This document shows, piece after piece, positions 9,661-21,638 of a DNA stretch of 64,000 nucleotides. The notes under the pieces were generated by a model. It was not told the DNA's origin and ran no database searches. It saw nothing but the letters and a program-made list of their open reading frames with translations. The DNA is from Heterocephalus glaber. Lineage: Eukaryota > Chordata > Mammalia > Rodentia > Bathyergidae. The stretch covers positions 23,649,993 to 23,713,992 of the forward strand of contig NW_004624732.1 of NCBI RefSeq assembly GCF_000247695.1. The letters are read 5' to 3'. Numbering within the stretch: position 1 is the stretch's first letter; the number at the start of each line of letters is the position of its first letter. Position numbers and translations under genes: made by a program.

Positions 9661-10257
9661 AAAGAAACTGCCAATTTCTTTTCAAAAGTGGTCTGTGCCA
9701 TTTTACATAATATACTCACAAAGAATATTTGTGACAGCAGGGCTTGTTTTGGTTAAAAGTTGTGAATACCTTGAAGGTCTTCCAGGAGGGGCAGTGTACA
9801 GTTGGAGGCCTTGTGGCTGCTGCCATCAGTCAGTCCTGTGGTTCAGCAGCATTAATGGAATGTCACTGTGCCACAGCACACAAGGACCCTCCACTGAGGA
9901 CTGTCCAGGGAGTTGCAGTTTGGTTGGCTCCCCTAGGTTTGCTAGCACAGGAGGTGTGATCTGACCAAGCAGTGATATAGAGCTGGCATATCATTGTGAG
10001 GCAAGCATTAGGGTGGGGGGCAGTGCTGCCAGCTTAGCCATGAAGGGACAGGGCCACTGAAGGTGTTGGGCCACTGAAGGTGTTGAACTCCGTGCAAAGG
10101 GGCCATCAGGGTGCATTTCCTTTGGAGCCAGCATTGGGTGGGGTGGAGAGAACCTTGGTGTGAAGGGGTGATAGAGCCCAGAGGAGGCAGAGGAAAGGCA
10201 ACTGGGAGGAGAGTGTCTCTTTTGCCCTCACTAACAATGCACTCCTTTTGTTTTCAG
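9661..10257. other. Intron, no repeat recognised; short tandem duplication
   Basis: gggccactgaaggtgtt occurs twice in tandem near 10049-10084. Otherwise unique sequence leading into the next exon. Confidence 0.4.
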
Positions 10258-10333
10258 CTCTGGAGCACATACTCTAACACTAAACAAGATTGTGCCACAT
10301 ATATGTAATTTACTTGGAGACCCAAACAGCCAG
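10258..10333 (+). CDS. CLASP1: CLASP1 coding exon (TOG1 domain, part 4)
   Basis: Completes an Ala codon and encodes SGAHTLTLNKIVPHICNLLG and DPNSQ. LLGDPNSQVRDAA across this and the next exon is a canonical HEAT-repeat turn. Acceptor ttgttttcag, donor gtgagt, end phase 0. Confidence 0.97.
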
Positions 10334-10449
10334 GTGAGTGAAACAGAAAATCTTAGGGAAAAATCATTGATTCAGATGCAATAAAGTGTTCTATGTATGT
10401 CTAGTAGGTGGGTGGGACTTTATTCATCTTTACAGAGCTCTGATTATTA

Positions 10450-10473
10450 TATGTGCTGCCAAAGCGAGCCCAG
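10450..10473 (-). pseudogene. Tailless retro-insert of the U6 snRNA 5' end
   Basis: On the minus strand the 24 nt contain GGGCTCGCTTTGGCAGCACA, which matches the first ~22 nt of U6 snRNA with two substitutions. It is flanked by a perfect 17-bp direct repeat CAGAGCTCTGATTATTA (10433-10449 and 10474-10490) and has no poly(A). This is the structure of a tailless retropseudogene made by target-primed reverse transcription from a truncated small RNA. Confidence 0.75.
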
Positions 10474-10490
10474 CAGAGCTCTGATTATTA

Positions 10491-11060
10491 AGACATCAGC
10501 TACTCATTTGTTTTTGAAGTATTATCAGCAAGTGTGACCACTCTGCCTTCTTCTACTGGTAGGATTGAAAAATCACTCTTGTAAATTGATGTCATCAGAT
10601 CAGCCTCCAAGATAAAACCAATATGGTCACTATTGCTGCAGCCAAAAAGGGTGGAAGTAGGGTAGAGGGAGAGTAATTAGTAATTTGAAAGGCACCTAAA
10701 GGGACTTCCTGTGCTTTGGGTGGTAGCCATACTGGGGTATGTTACTGTCGAAGGTCCCTGAACTGTACCCTTAAGAACTGTGCTTTATGCAAACTTTAAA
10801 ATTGAAAGAAAAACACAAGCACCGTGCCCTTGGTGTAAACATTTGAGACAGGATCTGGACATTTGCTCTGCGGTCAGAAGGCGTCCCCATCAGGTGACAC
10901 CTGCTCTGTGGTTATTGGGCACTTTGGGAAGCTTGACACATCTGGGCTCCAGCAAGGCCATCTCTCACCCAGTTCAGTTCTGCTCATCCAGAGTAATTTT
11001 CTTTTCTCTTTTCTCTTTTCTCTTTTCTTTTTCTCTCCCCCTGTTTTCTTTCTTTATCTT
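10491..11060. other. Intron, no feature recognised
   Basis: Unique-looking sequence ending in a TTTTC-rich run at about 10997-11060 that belongs to the tail of the neighbouring retrocopy. Confidence 0.35.
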
Positions 11061-11500
11061 TTTCAGAGTCATTTTTATTACATCAGCTCATATAAATGGA
11101 TAGAAAAATACTTCTTTCATTAGAGGGGCAGAAAATGGGGCAATAATTTACAGGAGACATGTCCACAGTAGACAGGTGTCTCAGCTTAAGTCTTGACTGC
11201 ACATTACCCCCTGTAGAAGTCCCATGAGCTCTTCTTCCGCTTGACTCACACCGGCACTGAGGTCCTTCCAGGTCTGCAGTTCTCCTCTGCTTCCTCCTCA
11301 TCTTTGCTCTTGGGTCCAGTAGCTGACAGCATCTCCCCTTTTCTTTGGCATCTTTTGTGCTGCCTGTGTCTTTTGTCTCCCTTGTTTCTTTCGTCCAGCC
11401 ATCACCGAAGGTGTATGGCATGGAAGTACAGTTTTTAGATGTATTCAGTGTAAGTTTTAAAATGACCTTAACACTCTTAACACTTGCTCTCCCCACTGCT
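11061..11500 (-). pseudogene. Possible processed retrocopy of an unidentified transcript
   Basis: On the minus strand a 137-codon open frame runs into ATGTAATAAAAATGAC, a polyadenylation signal, and then a long GAAAA-rich tract that looks like a decayed poly(A) tail. Several frames are Lys/Arg-rich, but no known protein was recognised and no clear target-site duplication was found. It may be a 3' UTR-containing retrocopy or an unfamiliar repeat. Confidence 0.3.
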
Positions 11501-12129
11501 GCTGACTTTAGTCTTATTTTCTGTAGGAAAAAAATCCTTTACATAGCTCATACTTGAAGAATGTGACTGCTACCACATGGTGTCCGTTAATTGTGCAGAA
11601 GGGCCATCTTGTCAGTTGAGATTATTTGTCCTTGATTCAGATGCCCCCATTGGCCGGAGAGGTGAACATTTGCATCTGGCCTGTGGAGACTTTTGATCCT
11701 ATAGGCAGGGACTAGCTTCCCTAAGTGCACTTCAGTTGTGGAGGCCAAGTGAAACATAGAGCTGGTAGACACTGTCTAGGACTGGTATATGACATTGTCT
11801 TGAATCTGGTTGGGGCGGGGAGGGACCCCATTGCAGTCACAGCCCTGCATCTCTGCACCACACCATGGTGCACTTCAGTGTCCTTCCTCTGCCCATTTTT
11901 GCCCTTCTGCACACTCGCTTTGAGCTTCTGCTGCAGACCTGCCTTATCAGGATTGGTGCTTGGGCTTTGGAGACGGGGATGGGAAAGGTCATAGCTTGAT
12001 TTTGTTTTTGAGCCTCAAATTGTGTCAGTAAGCAAGATGGGACACCATCCTCCAAAGGAACTGATAGCAAATGACTTATTCAAGGACCCTCTACTCATGT
12101 GTTCTGGGGAAATAACATACATATTTCCC
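11501..12129. other. Intron, no feature recognised
   Basis: Small overlapping frames on both strands look like chance. No repeat recognised. Confidence 0.35.
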
Positions 12130-12340
12130 TACCTGAGGAGGGTCACCGTGAATTTGAGGCCAGCCTGGGCTATATAGTGAGTTCAAGGCCTGCCTAAACT
12201 ACATAGTGAGAGGGCTAGGGATATTTAGCTCAGTGGTTCCGCCGCCTGCCTCGCAAGCACAAGGTCCCGAGTTCGATCCCTAGTACCAAAAAAGAACTAC
12301 ATAGCAAGACCCTGTCTCAAAAACAATGAAATAAAAAATG
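12130..12340 (+). mobile_element. B1 SINE split by an ID insertion
   Basis: B1 sequence (gaatttgaggccagcctggg, ctatatagtgagttcaaggc) resumes after the ID at ctacatagcaagaccctgtc with an A-rich tail. It carries the internal partial duplication typical of rodent B1. Confidence 0.8.
12207..12294 (+). mobile_element. ID SINE, young, nested in B1
   Basis: Complete ID unit (atttagctcagtggttccgc, gcctcgcaagcacaaggtcc, cgagttcgatccc). AACTACATAG at 12197-12206 and 12295-12304 is the target-site duplication. The A and B boxes of the internal Pol III promoter look intact. Confidence 0.93.
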
Positions 12341-14094
12341 TATTTCCCTGCCTGAAAGATGATAGGTTCCATTTAGGTTTTGAGGAACATTGGAAGCAGA
12401 ATGTTGAAAACATTTAAAGTTTGGAACTGTGACATTCTTGTCATTGAAGCCATTCAGATAGGGCTTCAAGAAACTGATTTTTCACAGGTTTTTCTTTCTT
12501 CTGATGTTTTCTGCTGAGAAAGCCTCAGTTAGCAGTCTCTGTCCCATCACCAGCACTGGGAAGTTCTCTGAAGATTCTGTAAATGAGATGGGAGGGACTG
12601 ATCTGTGCTGGTCGGGCAGTTCCCGATTCAGCTTTTCTTCTGTAGGTCTAGAGAAGGGGTTAGCTTGTAAGGTCGCTAGACATTTTAGCAAAGTTTTTCT
12701 TATTTTAGAAATAGCACAGATTAAATTTCACATGAACATTGTAATCCCACATTGTGAAAATTTTGATTCAGTTGTTGAAGAAAGTAAGATGGTATTAAGT
12801 GTTAGACAGTTCAAAATAGTGTTTTAAAGCTGTCAAAGGTAGAGTATGGATAAAACTTGGAGCTGCCTTGTGCAGTGCGGGAATCCTGCTTTAGAGAGGT
12901 AGGCCTAGCATATATCCTGCCTTTGTGTGTGACAGCAGCTGACCTTGGTAGACATTTGCATCTTGACCCTCAGTTTCTCTGTTAGTGAGGACAGTCATAA
13001 GTGCTTTGCTCTCCATTCCTTGTGGAAGTGCTTGAGGGTTGGGGGTTGATTCTTTTTAGTTGCTGGCATGACATATTGGACCCTTAGAAGTTACTCAGCA
13101 GAGTGGCTTAATATGTTACTTTTCATTTGAAGAAATCACACACCTGCCACATTGAGTGGGTTTCTGAGAAACTCTTAGATGTGTATATATTTTATTATAT
13201 GAAAATACTTAATTGTAGGATAATATTAGTGTTTGAAATGTATTTGTGATATTGGCATAACCTTATCTTGTTTTAAATGTTGGGAGTCCTAGTTAAACTA
13301 TACACATGCGTCCATTTCCAAGAATCAGTGTCATTATCAAAAGTCAAGTGCTCCTGGACTATTGATAGTAATAATACAACTTGAAAACCAAATACCTTCA
13401 AGTGGAATTGCATCTCACTATTCTAAATAACCATCATAAAAATTGCTTAATTTTTCTTTCTTTCCTTTTTAAATGATGGAGATAGTTTGTTTTTTATAAG
13501 ATGGCAAATATAAGACTTGTTTAACATGTTTACAAGGAGGCCGTGCATGCATGATTGTCCCATTGGGCAGCTTGTACGCCTGGTAGTTCAAGTCTACAGA
13601 AATGTGTTTAAGATGTTGCATTAAGTGGGCAATTCTAGTCCCCATTTCCTGAATAGCATCTACTGTGTGTTTGAAGTTTGTGTGACTCCGATTTGGAGAA
13701 AGTTCTTGTTTGTTTTTTCATTTTTCCCCTCATCTGTAAAATGAGACGGTACTCTACAGGCAGATTTTAGTATTATGTAAGAAGGTAGGAATCATGGTCT
13801 AAGGATTCGAGGCTTTGCACTCTGAAAATAAGTTTTCCCCCTAGAGTTTAGGTGAGCTTAAATTTGGGATATGAATGCTTCTAACTTTTCTCAGAAGTAT
13901 AGACACTGGCAGTGCTGTGCCTACATTTCTCTGTAGCCAAGTGTGGTGGCCTTGTATGTCCAAATGTCCATTTTTCCTCTTAACCATCCCAGCAAGGTCT
14001 CCTATCCATGCCACATGTCATCCGGCATAGAGCCCACTCCACTCATCTATCATATGCCACCTTGCCTATGTGGGCATTTTGGTTCTTCACCTGG
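12341..14094. other. Intron, repeat-poor
   Basis: About 1.75 kb without a recognised repeat, exon or RNA gene. Confidence 0.4.
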
Positions 14095-14240
14095 TAAGCA
14101 CTCAAATACTTGTTGAAGGGAACCCTTATTTCTTTCAATCCTCATAGCTTCCCTCAGATTTGGAGGAAATTGAATTGAAAAGTGTTAAAGTGTTGTTTCC
14201 AAGGTCACACAGCTCCACAGTGGCCAAGTAGTTCTTTATG
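14095..14240 (+). mobile_element. MIR SINE
   Basis: taagcactcaaatacttgtt, aatcctcatagcttccctca and tttccaaggtcacacagct follow the MIR consensus. Confidence 0.65.
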
Positions 14241-14296
14241 TCTGCTTCTTTTTCTGAAAAAAGTAATTCTTCCACTAATTCTCCTCCTTTTGTAGG

Positions 14297-14440
14297 TGGG
14301 ATACTAAGGATTGAATCCAGGACCTTTGCACTGAGCTACATTCCCCTGCCCTTCTTTATTTTTTATTTTCAGAAAGTGTGTTGCTAAGTCACTAAGTTGC
14401 CCAGGCCGGGCTCAAAATTGTAGTCCTCCTGCTATTAACA
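14297..14440 (-). mobile_element. B1-ID composite SINE, antisense
   Basis: Antisense ID part (aaggattgaatccaggacct, actgagctacattcccc) is joined to an antisense B1 part (gttgcccaggccgggctcaa). Confidence 0.7.
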
Positions 14441-14657
14441 GTTTATGGCTCAGACTTTCTGAATACTTTCTGAGTAACTGGCTAGATACTGATTGCTCTT
14501 CAAGGAGACCACACGGTGTGATGAGCAGATGTAATCACAAAAAGTAAACAGAGATGATGTACTTTATGATATAGTGACTTGACTACTTTTGTTTTTATGT
14601 GAAAATGTTTCCTAACTTTAAAATGATTTCTTTTCTAAAATAACTGATAATGTACTA

Positions 14658-15030
14658 GGCAGCTCTAGCTGCTGTAACAAAATACTATAGACTGTATGGC
14701 TAAAATAGCAAAACTTTTATTTTCTCACAGTTTGGGGATCTTGAAGTCTGGGATCAGGGTGGCAGCTTGGTTGGATTCTGGTGAGGGCCTCTTTCTGGCT
14801 TGCAGACAGCTGTCTTCTCTCTGTGTTCAATACGACCTCTTATTTGTGTGTGCACTGCTCTGTTGTTTCTCTTAAGGTCACTCTAATCCACTCATTTCAG
14901 GGCCATCCCTCTGTAGCCTCGTTCAACCTTAATTTCTTCCTTAGAGCCCCTATTGCCACATACAGTAACGTTAGGGGTTAGGGCGCCAACATGTGAATTT
15001 TGGTGGATACAAATCACCCCACAGCATAAC
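14658..15030 (-). mobile_element. MLT1-type MaLR LTR, antisense
   Basis: gctgctgtaacaaaatacta, ttttattttctcacagtttg, ctggtgagggcctctttctg and aacatgtgaattttggtgga follow the antisense of MLT1 LTRs across their whole length. An ancient solo LTR shared among placental mammals. Confidence 0.75.
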
Positions 15031-15830
15031 ATTTTGGAGGACAAGATAATATGACCTAGAATTTACCTTTTCCAACAGAAGAGAGAAAATGATGAATGAA
15101 GTTACATGTCACTGGACACTGGTAAAGGGTAACTGGCAGTATTCCAAATTGTAAATTATTTGTATGCCTGCTTTTTCCTTCTTTCCTTCACTCTCCATTA
15201 CATTGATTTCATTGCTCAAGACTGAATCTAAAACCATGTTGCTCCCTCATCTTTGTCTACTAAAGTACACACAACCTTTCACCAATACCACCTGGCCTTC
15301 ATTTCATTCTATATTAAATTATTTTTCTCCCTATTTTTATTTGCAAACTTTTAAACTTATGGAAAAATTAAAGAGTAATATCATGAACACCCAAATTTTA
15401 CACTTTACTTTTTGTCACATTTGTTTTACATCTATTTGTGATTATATACATATATATGCAACTATACATTTTTTTCTGAACCGTTGGAAAGTGACATGCA
15501 GATACAGTATTTTTACCTCTACGTACTTTAGTGTGTATCATCTCGTAACAAGGTTCTTTAAAATATAACCATGTCATTTTGCACCCAAGGAATGTAACAC
15601 TGATATAGTGATATTGTTTGATATACAGTCCCTATTCAAATTTCTCCAAATTAAGGGGGGAGATGGGGAAGAACTTTCCTGTTCCTTAAGCCTTATTTTG
15701 TGCTTTCTTAGTTCATGTTTGTGTCTGTCTGGATAGGCATGCTTGTCCTTCCTGAAGCATTCACTGACACCTCTGCATTTTTGCCTTTGCCCAGCCTGTA
15801 CCTTCTTCAGAACCTGGCACCTGTCTTATT
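15031..15830. other. Intron with an ancient L1-like scrap
   Basis: Around 15340-15640 the text resembles an ancient L1 or L2-type 3' fragment (acttatggaaaaattaaag). The rest is unassigned; the open frames here are chance. Confidence 0.35.
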
Positions 15831-16110
15831 CCATGTGGACCTGGCAACATCCTGTCCTTCCAGGCATATTCCAGGCAGTCTCAACCTCTTCTGTAAAGCA
15901 TTTCCTGACATATGCTGATGTGATTGTTCCCTCCTTTCTACTATGATCTTTGTGCTCTTGAATAACATATATGGCATCCTACACGATATTAAATGTGGAT
16001 CTTACGGACTTTTTTCCTTGCTCTTTTGAGGACTGTGAGCTCCTTAAATATGGGATCTCTGTAGTCTGTACTGCACATTTTTGTTGCTCACTAAATATTT
16101 TGTTTATGAG
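15831..16110 (+). mobile_element. L2 LINE 3' fragment
   Basis: gtaaagcatttcctgacata, ctcctttctactatgatctt and ctgtgagctccttaaatatg follow the L2 3' consensus order. Confidence 0.55.
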
Positions 16111-16486
16111 CCTTAAATACAGGGTGTTTTACATGATATTTTACTTTTAGTTATGATTCATTTGTGGTGTTGTTTTCTGTTTTGGAAAGATGGCCTGAAA
16201 ATTCTAATTTCCCGATGTACATTCTAAAAAATGGAAAGTAGTAAAGGGTATGGACTTTAACATGTACATAGGGGTGGGACCCTCCCTTTTTTACTACCTT
16301 GGGGATTGTGTCAGTGGAGGAAGATGGTTCACCATTACTGTCTGGTCCAATATGTATAAAGGGATTCCATTCATAGTTGCACTGATAAATTGGTGATAAA
16401 TTGGGGTGGAATGTAGCCTATTGTGTCCCAGCAGGAAATGCTAGGGCATGACACAGCAGCTATAAGATTTCTTCTCTTACATCTAG

Positions 16487-16584
16487 GTTCGAGATGCAGC
16501 AATAAACAGCTTAGTGGAAATTTACAGACATGTAGGAGAACCGGTGAGGACAGATCTCAGTAAAAAAGGATTGCCACAGTCCCG
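16487..16584 (+). CDS. CLASP1: CLASP1 coding exon (TOG1 domain, end)
   Basis: Encodes VRDAAINSLVEIYRHVGEPV, then RTDLSKKGLPQS and two bases of an Arg codon. The VRDAA-NSLVEIYRHVG stretch is the last HEAT repeat of TOG1. Acceptor ttacatctag, donor gtgagt, end phase 2. Human CLASP1 has, as I recall, Arg and Ala where this copy has Pro and Thr (GEPVRT); both substitutions lie in a surface loop. Confidence 0.97.
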
Positions 16585-17642
16585 GTGAGTGCAGACTTTT
16601 TCCTTTTTTCTGCTTTTTCCCTTATTCTTTTTCAGATACTACCTTGGTCTTTACTACTATTTCTGATGTAATTTTATTCAAAGACTCCATGGCTAGAGGG
16701 TTGGTGTTTGGAGATCTTGTTCAGATCATATGTCAGCGGTTCCTTCCCATTCCACCCCTTCAGAAATAAGATTCTCATGCACACGTCTGGCTCAATCCTG
16801 TGCCTCCTCCTGATTTTGGGAGCACCTTTAAAAGTGATTGGTGCTGAAACATTCCACACTGTCATGGTTTCTTTACTCTACACACAATGCTTAATATAGC
16901 AGGTGCTTGCAATATATTTGTTTAAATGAATGAAGCTTTTCCAGAATGCATCTGGCTAGAAATACATGAATAATAGTTCTGGAAAATATCTTTGAAGTGT
17001 TTTCATGTCACTTTCTGTCTGTAGAAGGCAACACAAGGACGGCACTCACATTTTACTAGACCCAAGACAACTTGAGTCCACAATGATTCATTATTATAGT
17101 CAGAATTTTTAAAGTAATGTAACAATTGGACATCTATCATTTTAACTTTGTTGGAGAAACTTATTACCAAAGGAATTCTAAACCTTTGCCATACACTGTT
17201 GCTTTAAGGGAGAAAGTGATGTGAAATTGCAGGACAGTCACAATGGCAGTGCTACTCACAGAGCAGCTTGTCTGGCCTGTCCTTTGTTTATGTAGACAGC
17301 AGGCACCTAGAGACATGAATTGACTTTTGGGAGACTTCACAGTTAGAGTCAGAGCTGAGATTAAAACTTGTCCTTCAGATTAGCCTTTTAATTTTCTGTG
17401 CCCTGTTACACAAAAGTTTACAGAGTATTGGGATAGAGTACTGAAATAGTGTACAGGAGTCATCTGTCTCGGGATCTATCTGGCTCTTGTGGTAGAAGTG
17501 AATTGTGCTTTTCTGCTGTGGAGTCAGACCTGATCCCAGTGTTATTTTCACTGTGGCTCCCGTGCTGTGTATAAGATAATTATGAGGAAATAAAACTGCT
17601 TTTCATCTGTTTAATCAAAAATAATCTATGAAGCCAGAGTTA
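16585..17642. other. Intron, no feature recognised
   Basis: Unique-looking sequence; no repeat or exon recognised. Confidence 0.4.
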
Positions 17643-17836
17643 CAGGTTGAGCATCCCTAATCTGAAAATCTGAAATCTGAAACACTCTGAAATCCAAAAC
17701 TTGAGAGTTTGTGCTGAACTGGAAAAGTCTATGCAAATACTCTGTCCCCAACCAAAAAAGAACCCCCAGAAACCCTGCATAACATCTGGAGCACTTCTGT
17801 TTCCAAGCACATCATATAAGGGAGACTCAACCTGTG
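17643..17836. mobile_element. Tigger-like DNA transposon remnant with terminal inverted repeats
   Basis: CAGGTTGAGCATCCCT at the left end and AGGGAGACTCAACCTG at the right end are imperfect terminal inverted repeats. The inside (ctgaaaatctgaaatctgaa, gaaacactctgaaatccaaa) fits the mammalian family that begins 'ACAGGTTGAGCATCCCTAAT'. A deletion derivative with no transposase. Confidence 0.7.
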
Positions 17837-20498
17837 TGTATCTGGTTTTTGAAGCTCAGCCTTCTGGTTGCTGAATATATGGTGAGAACACTTAGGAGTT
17901 AGAAGAACTTAATGACAGTACTGACAGTCTCTTTAGGAAAATCAGAGTACACCGGTAAGTAGAGAGGGCTCTTGGAAGATGAAGTCAGCATTATCCCTTT
18001 CCTGCTGCAGGATTGGCTTCATACCTGCCTTGTAGCTCATGCTGGCCCCATGGCATGAAACACCACTTTAACAGTTACTGTCTTACACACTGGCTTCCTA
18101 TGCATTGTTGGAAGATAACTGCAGCAAATTAGAAATCGGGGGAAATGACCAAGAGAAACCAAAATATGGGTAGTTGAGTATAGAAGGCCTGAGATCATTG
18201 ACCTGAGAAGAGCCTGCTTACAAGTCTGGCCCCAGGCTGGAGGCTGGAAACTTGGGTTTGGGGAAGGTTCCCTCCATTCCCAGAGAGTGGGATGAGAGAA
18301 GCTTATGATGTCCCACCTGGATAATACAGTGTTGTTTGAGTTGTGCACCCGCTTTTCTTTGGCAGCCAGGGGTATCTGTGTGACCAACATTCTCTAAACA
18401 TTCCAGGCACCATCTCTGAGCAAGTTTCCTGGTACACAGCATGCCACTTGTGATGTCACAGCTCTGTACTGGGTGATTTAAGCACGTTTTGTGTGACTCC
18501 CCCAAGAGAGATTCTAGAGTCTGGCAATCTCTTCTGACTTCATCCCAGGCTCCAGTCCCCTTTGCCACTTGTTTTCTGTGTCCTTTTGCTATACTAAATC
18601 CTGGCTGTGGGGATGACTACTGAGTCCTGTCAGTTGTCCTGGTAAAGCATTAAATCTGAGGTGGTCTTGGGAACTTCAACACTGGGTGCTCAGACAAGGC
18701 CCCAAGGCATAGCGCCAGAGTTGGCCTTAAAGCCTCCTTCCCCAGCTCCTCTTCCCCACTCTTAAATTTTGAAAAGAAATCTGCAGAAGACCTTGGACTT
18801 CTGAATAGGGACGGAGGTTTCTCTCACTCATTTGCCTAAAATCTTTCCTAAAAATTATGGGGGGAAAATGGAGAAGATTGTCATAGGGAAATGGCTGCAT
18901 CCTTCATAGCCCTTGTAAAACTCTGGCAGACACAAGTGTCTGGAAAACTGTTCTTTAGAAACTATTATTTAGTGAAACTTCATATTTCTTTGTGCCTATT
19001 ACAAAATCATAATCTAAGATCTGATACTTTGAGGGTCAAGGGCCTGGTTGATACCTTTATTTTGTTGGGGATGTACCCAAGTAAACTGGGGCTTTTTAAG
19101 TATCATACCCTGGTTTGGGAAATTCAGTATCTGCTATATTATGAGGCTCCATGTAGCTGACTTCTCTTACCTCATCATGGGTTGTTGTTATTTTGTGAAT
19201 ATAATGGGGTTTTCAGCTTAGCAAAATTCTGTAGTACTAATAAAATGTTGTAGATTAGGATTTAGTCCTAGAATAAAAATCTTGGTCTACTAAGAATTTG
19301 TTCATGGAAAGATCACTATATTTGAGAATACGTTTATATCTCTAAGAAATACAATAAAAAGAATGTTATAATATGAGCTAAATGATTTAAATAAGAGTAG
19401 TAATCTCATTTGAGCATTAGTTTTCATTATCCATTTGTTGAATAGTAAGGAAAAGAAACACATTAAACAGCTTCACTTTGGAGGAACTGGGAATAGGGTT
19501 TTGGGCCATGGATTAAGTTGTTATAAGTCTTTGTCATCTGGTAGATAAAATCATATTGAGTCATATAATAAGGTAGCAATAGACAACAAAATCTTCATAT
19601 TAGAGTATCTCTCCACCAAATGGGATCTCATTGAGCTGTGAACCTGAATCAATAGAATGTTTTACCTATTTACATGTATTATTTTTCTTAGTTCATGTAT
19701 ATGGTATGTTCAGAAACTAAGTATATAATTAACTTTTAGCTGAATATGTAATTGTATGATGTTTTGTGAGGCATGCCTCACAATTTAATAAACTGTAAAT
19801 AACCCATAACTCCATGTGACTTAACTTTTGTAGATGTGTGGTTTCAGCATGCTTTACATTTACTGTCACTCCAAAGACCTCCTGGAAAGGAATTTCAGCA
19901 TCGTGGTGTATTTCAGTTTGCAAAGCTTTGGAGTAAAGCCAGATTACTGATGTTAAATTTCTTTGGATACTGTTGTTTGGTAACCAAGCTCCTAAAACAG
20001 CAGAGGCTTTAAACCTGAAGATAATTTACTTCTAGACAGAGCAAATACATGTTACCTGGTTCATTATGACTATTTGGTATACTTTCTTTGTGAACCTACG
20101 TTTTCAGCAGTTCTGATAATATACGCTCTGTTGCTGTCTCAGCCTATTTAAAGCTTACATTCACTCTAGGTATTACTGCATAATGATTGTTTTGGAAGGG
20201 GAAAATTAAAACTTTTTATTTTTAGTTTGCTAAAGTTTTAGTGTTACGACTCATGGCAAAAGCGGATGAGAAACTGCTGTCATCCCTTCTCATTAAAAAT
20301 ATTTTTTGGTCATAATAATTTATATGAAGAGAATCAATTAAATTTTTAAATACACTTATAAAAAGTCAGTACGTTACTGCCTCTGCCATTTGTGTCTCAG
20401 AAGTAAACCCTGTCAACTATTTTCATTGATTCTTTGTTTTTCACTACTGTTTCCTAATAATACGTATGTATTGCTACTGAAATTTTTTTACCACTTAG

Positions 20499-20500
<2 letters not shown>
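17837..20500. other. Intron, 2.7 kb repeat-poor stretch
   Basis: No repeat, exon or RNA gene was recognised. A perfect 20-bp palindrome sits at 19764-19783. Confidence 0.4.
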
Positions 20501-20502
<2 letters not shown>

Positions 20503-20529
<27 letters not shown>

Positions 20530-20539
20530 ACGTGTGTGT
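20503..20539. repeat. (TG)n microsatellite
   Basis: An almost pure TG dinucleotide run with one CG interruption. Confidence 0.95.
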
Positions 20540-20552
20540 ACATGTGAGCATG

Positions 20553-20640
20553 TGTACGCGCTTTCAATGCTGAGGATCAAGCCTAGGGCTTCACATATAC
20601 TAGGCAAGTACTCTACCACTGCCCTATACCCTCCACTCCA
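20553..20640 (-). mobile_element. Old ID-like SINE, antisense
   Basis: gaggatcaagcctagggctt, ctaggcaagtactctacca follow a diverged antisense ID unit next to the TG microsatellite. Confidence 0.55.
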
Positions 20641-21373
20641 CTTTTAGAATCTTATTTCCCACTGTGGAGCATGGATTTCAGCTATCTTTCCTCTGAATAT
20701 TCTTCATGTGCACTTTTCCATCTCACCTACCAAATGTACATGTATTTTAATTTTTAAGAACAAAATTTAGTTTATACTGTGATTATATATGCTATTCTGG
20801 TTCACTATTCATACTTAGTACTATGATTACTTTGCCTTTTCTCATGATCTGGAGCCAGTAATTGCTTTATTTTCCTTTGCATAGTTGGCTGGTTACTGTT
20901 TGCGCAGTAGTACCTAGCATACCAACCTCTGTGTGTAGTTATGTAACTCTCCTTCAGCCTATTTCACTCTGGACTGGCTGCCTTCACTGCCTCGTACACT
21001 CTCATCAGTCTGATCTCTCGTTACCATCTTGGGGTGCCTTCAGTGCACTTTTCTAGACAGATGCATGTGCATTGGCTTCACCTCTCTGTAGGCACATTCT
21101 TGGAGATTAGGTCTTTCTTGGTTAACTTTCTCATTTTAGTTCTGTATGCCCTTCAGAAGCTTTCTGAGAAAAGATGTGGCAAAGGAAAAATTTTTTTTTA
21201 AATCTGAGAATATCTTTTTTCTTCCTAGATTTTCAGGGTATGAAAATCTAGTTTGGAAACTATTTTCATACAGAGCATTAATACTTATCTCTATTGCATT
21301 TCACTTTTCACTATTTCTATTGGAAAGTGCAAATTCATTCTGATTCTTCTTCCTATGTAGATAACTGATTTAC
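20641..21373. other. Intron, no clear feature
   Basis: A/T-rich; the end near 21200-21373 may belong to the ancient L1 that continues beyond the SINE cluster. Confidence 0.3.
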
Positions 21374-21461
21374 CTTTTTTTTTTTTGGTACCAGGGATTG
21401 AACTCAGGACCTTGTGCTTTCGAGGCAGGGAGTGGAACCACTGAACTAAATCCCCAACCCT
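21374..21461 (-). mobile_element. ID SINE, antisense (cluster copy 1)
   Basis: Complete unit flanked by GATAACTGATTTAC (21360-21373) and GATAGCTGATTTAC (21462-21475), a 14-bp duplication with one difference. Confidence 0.9.
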
Positions 21462-21490
21462 GATAGCTGATTTACTTTGAAAGGTTGTAG

Positions 21491-21584
21491 AGTTTTGTGT
21501 TTTTTTTCAGGTACCAGGGATTGAACTCAGGACCTTGCGCTTGCAAGGCAGGTGCAGCGCCACTGAGCTAAATCCCTGGGCTTC
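21491..21584 (-). mobile_element. ID SINE, antisense (cluster copy 2)
   Basis: Complete unit with GGTTGTAG on both sides (21483-21490 and 21585-21592). Confidence 0.88.
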
Positions 21585-21638
21585 GGTTGTAGTATCCTGT
21601 CTTTTTTCTTTTTCATATAAAGGAATCTTGAATTTTTT

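Noticed and set aside
12207..12294. tRNA-like sequence with A and B boxes
   Set aside because: It is an ID SINE with an A-tail and target duplication, not a tRNA gene. The same holds for 61007 and 61622.
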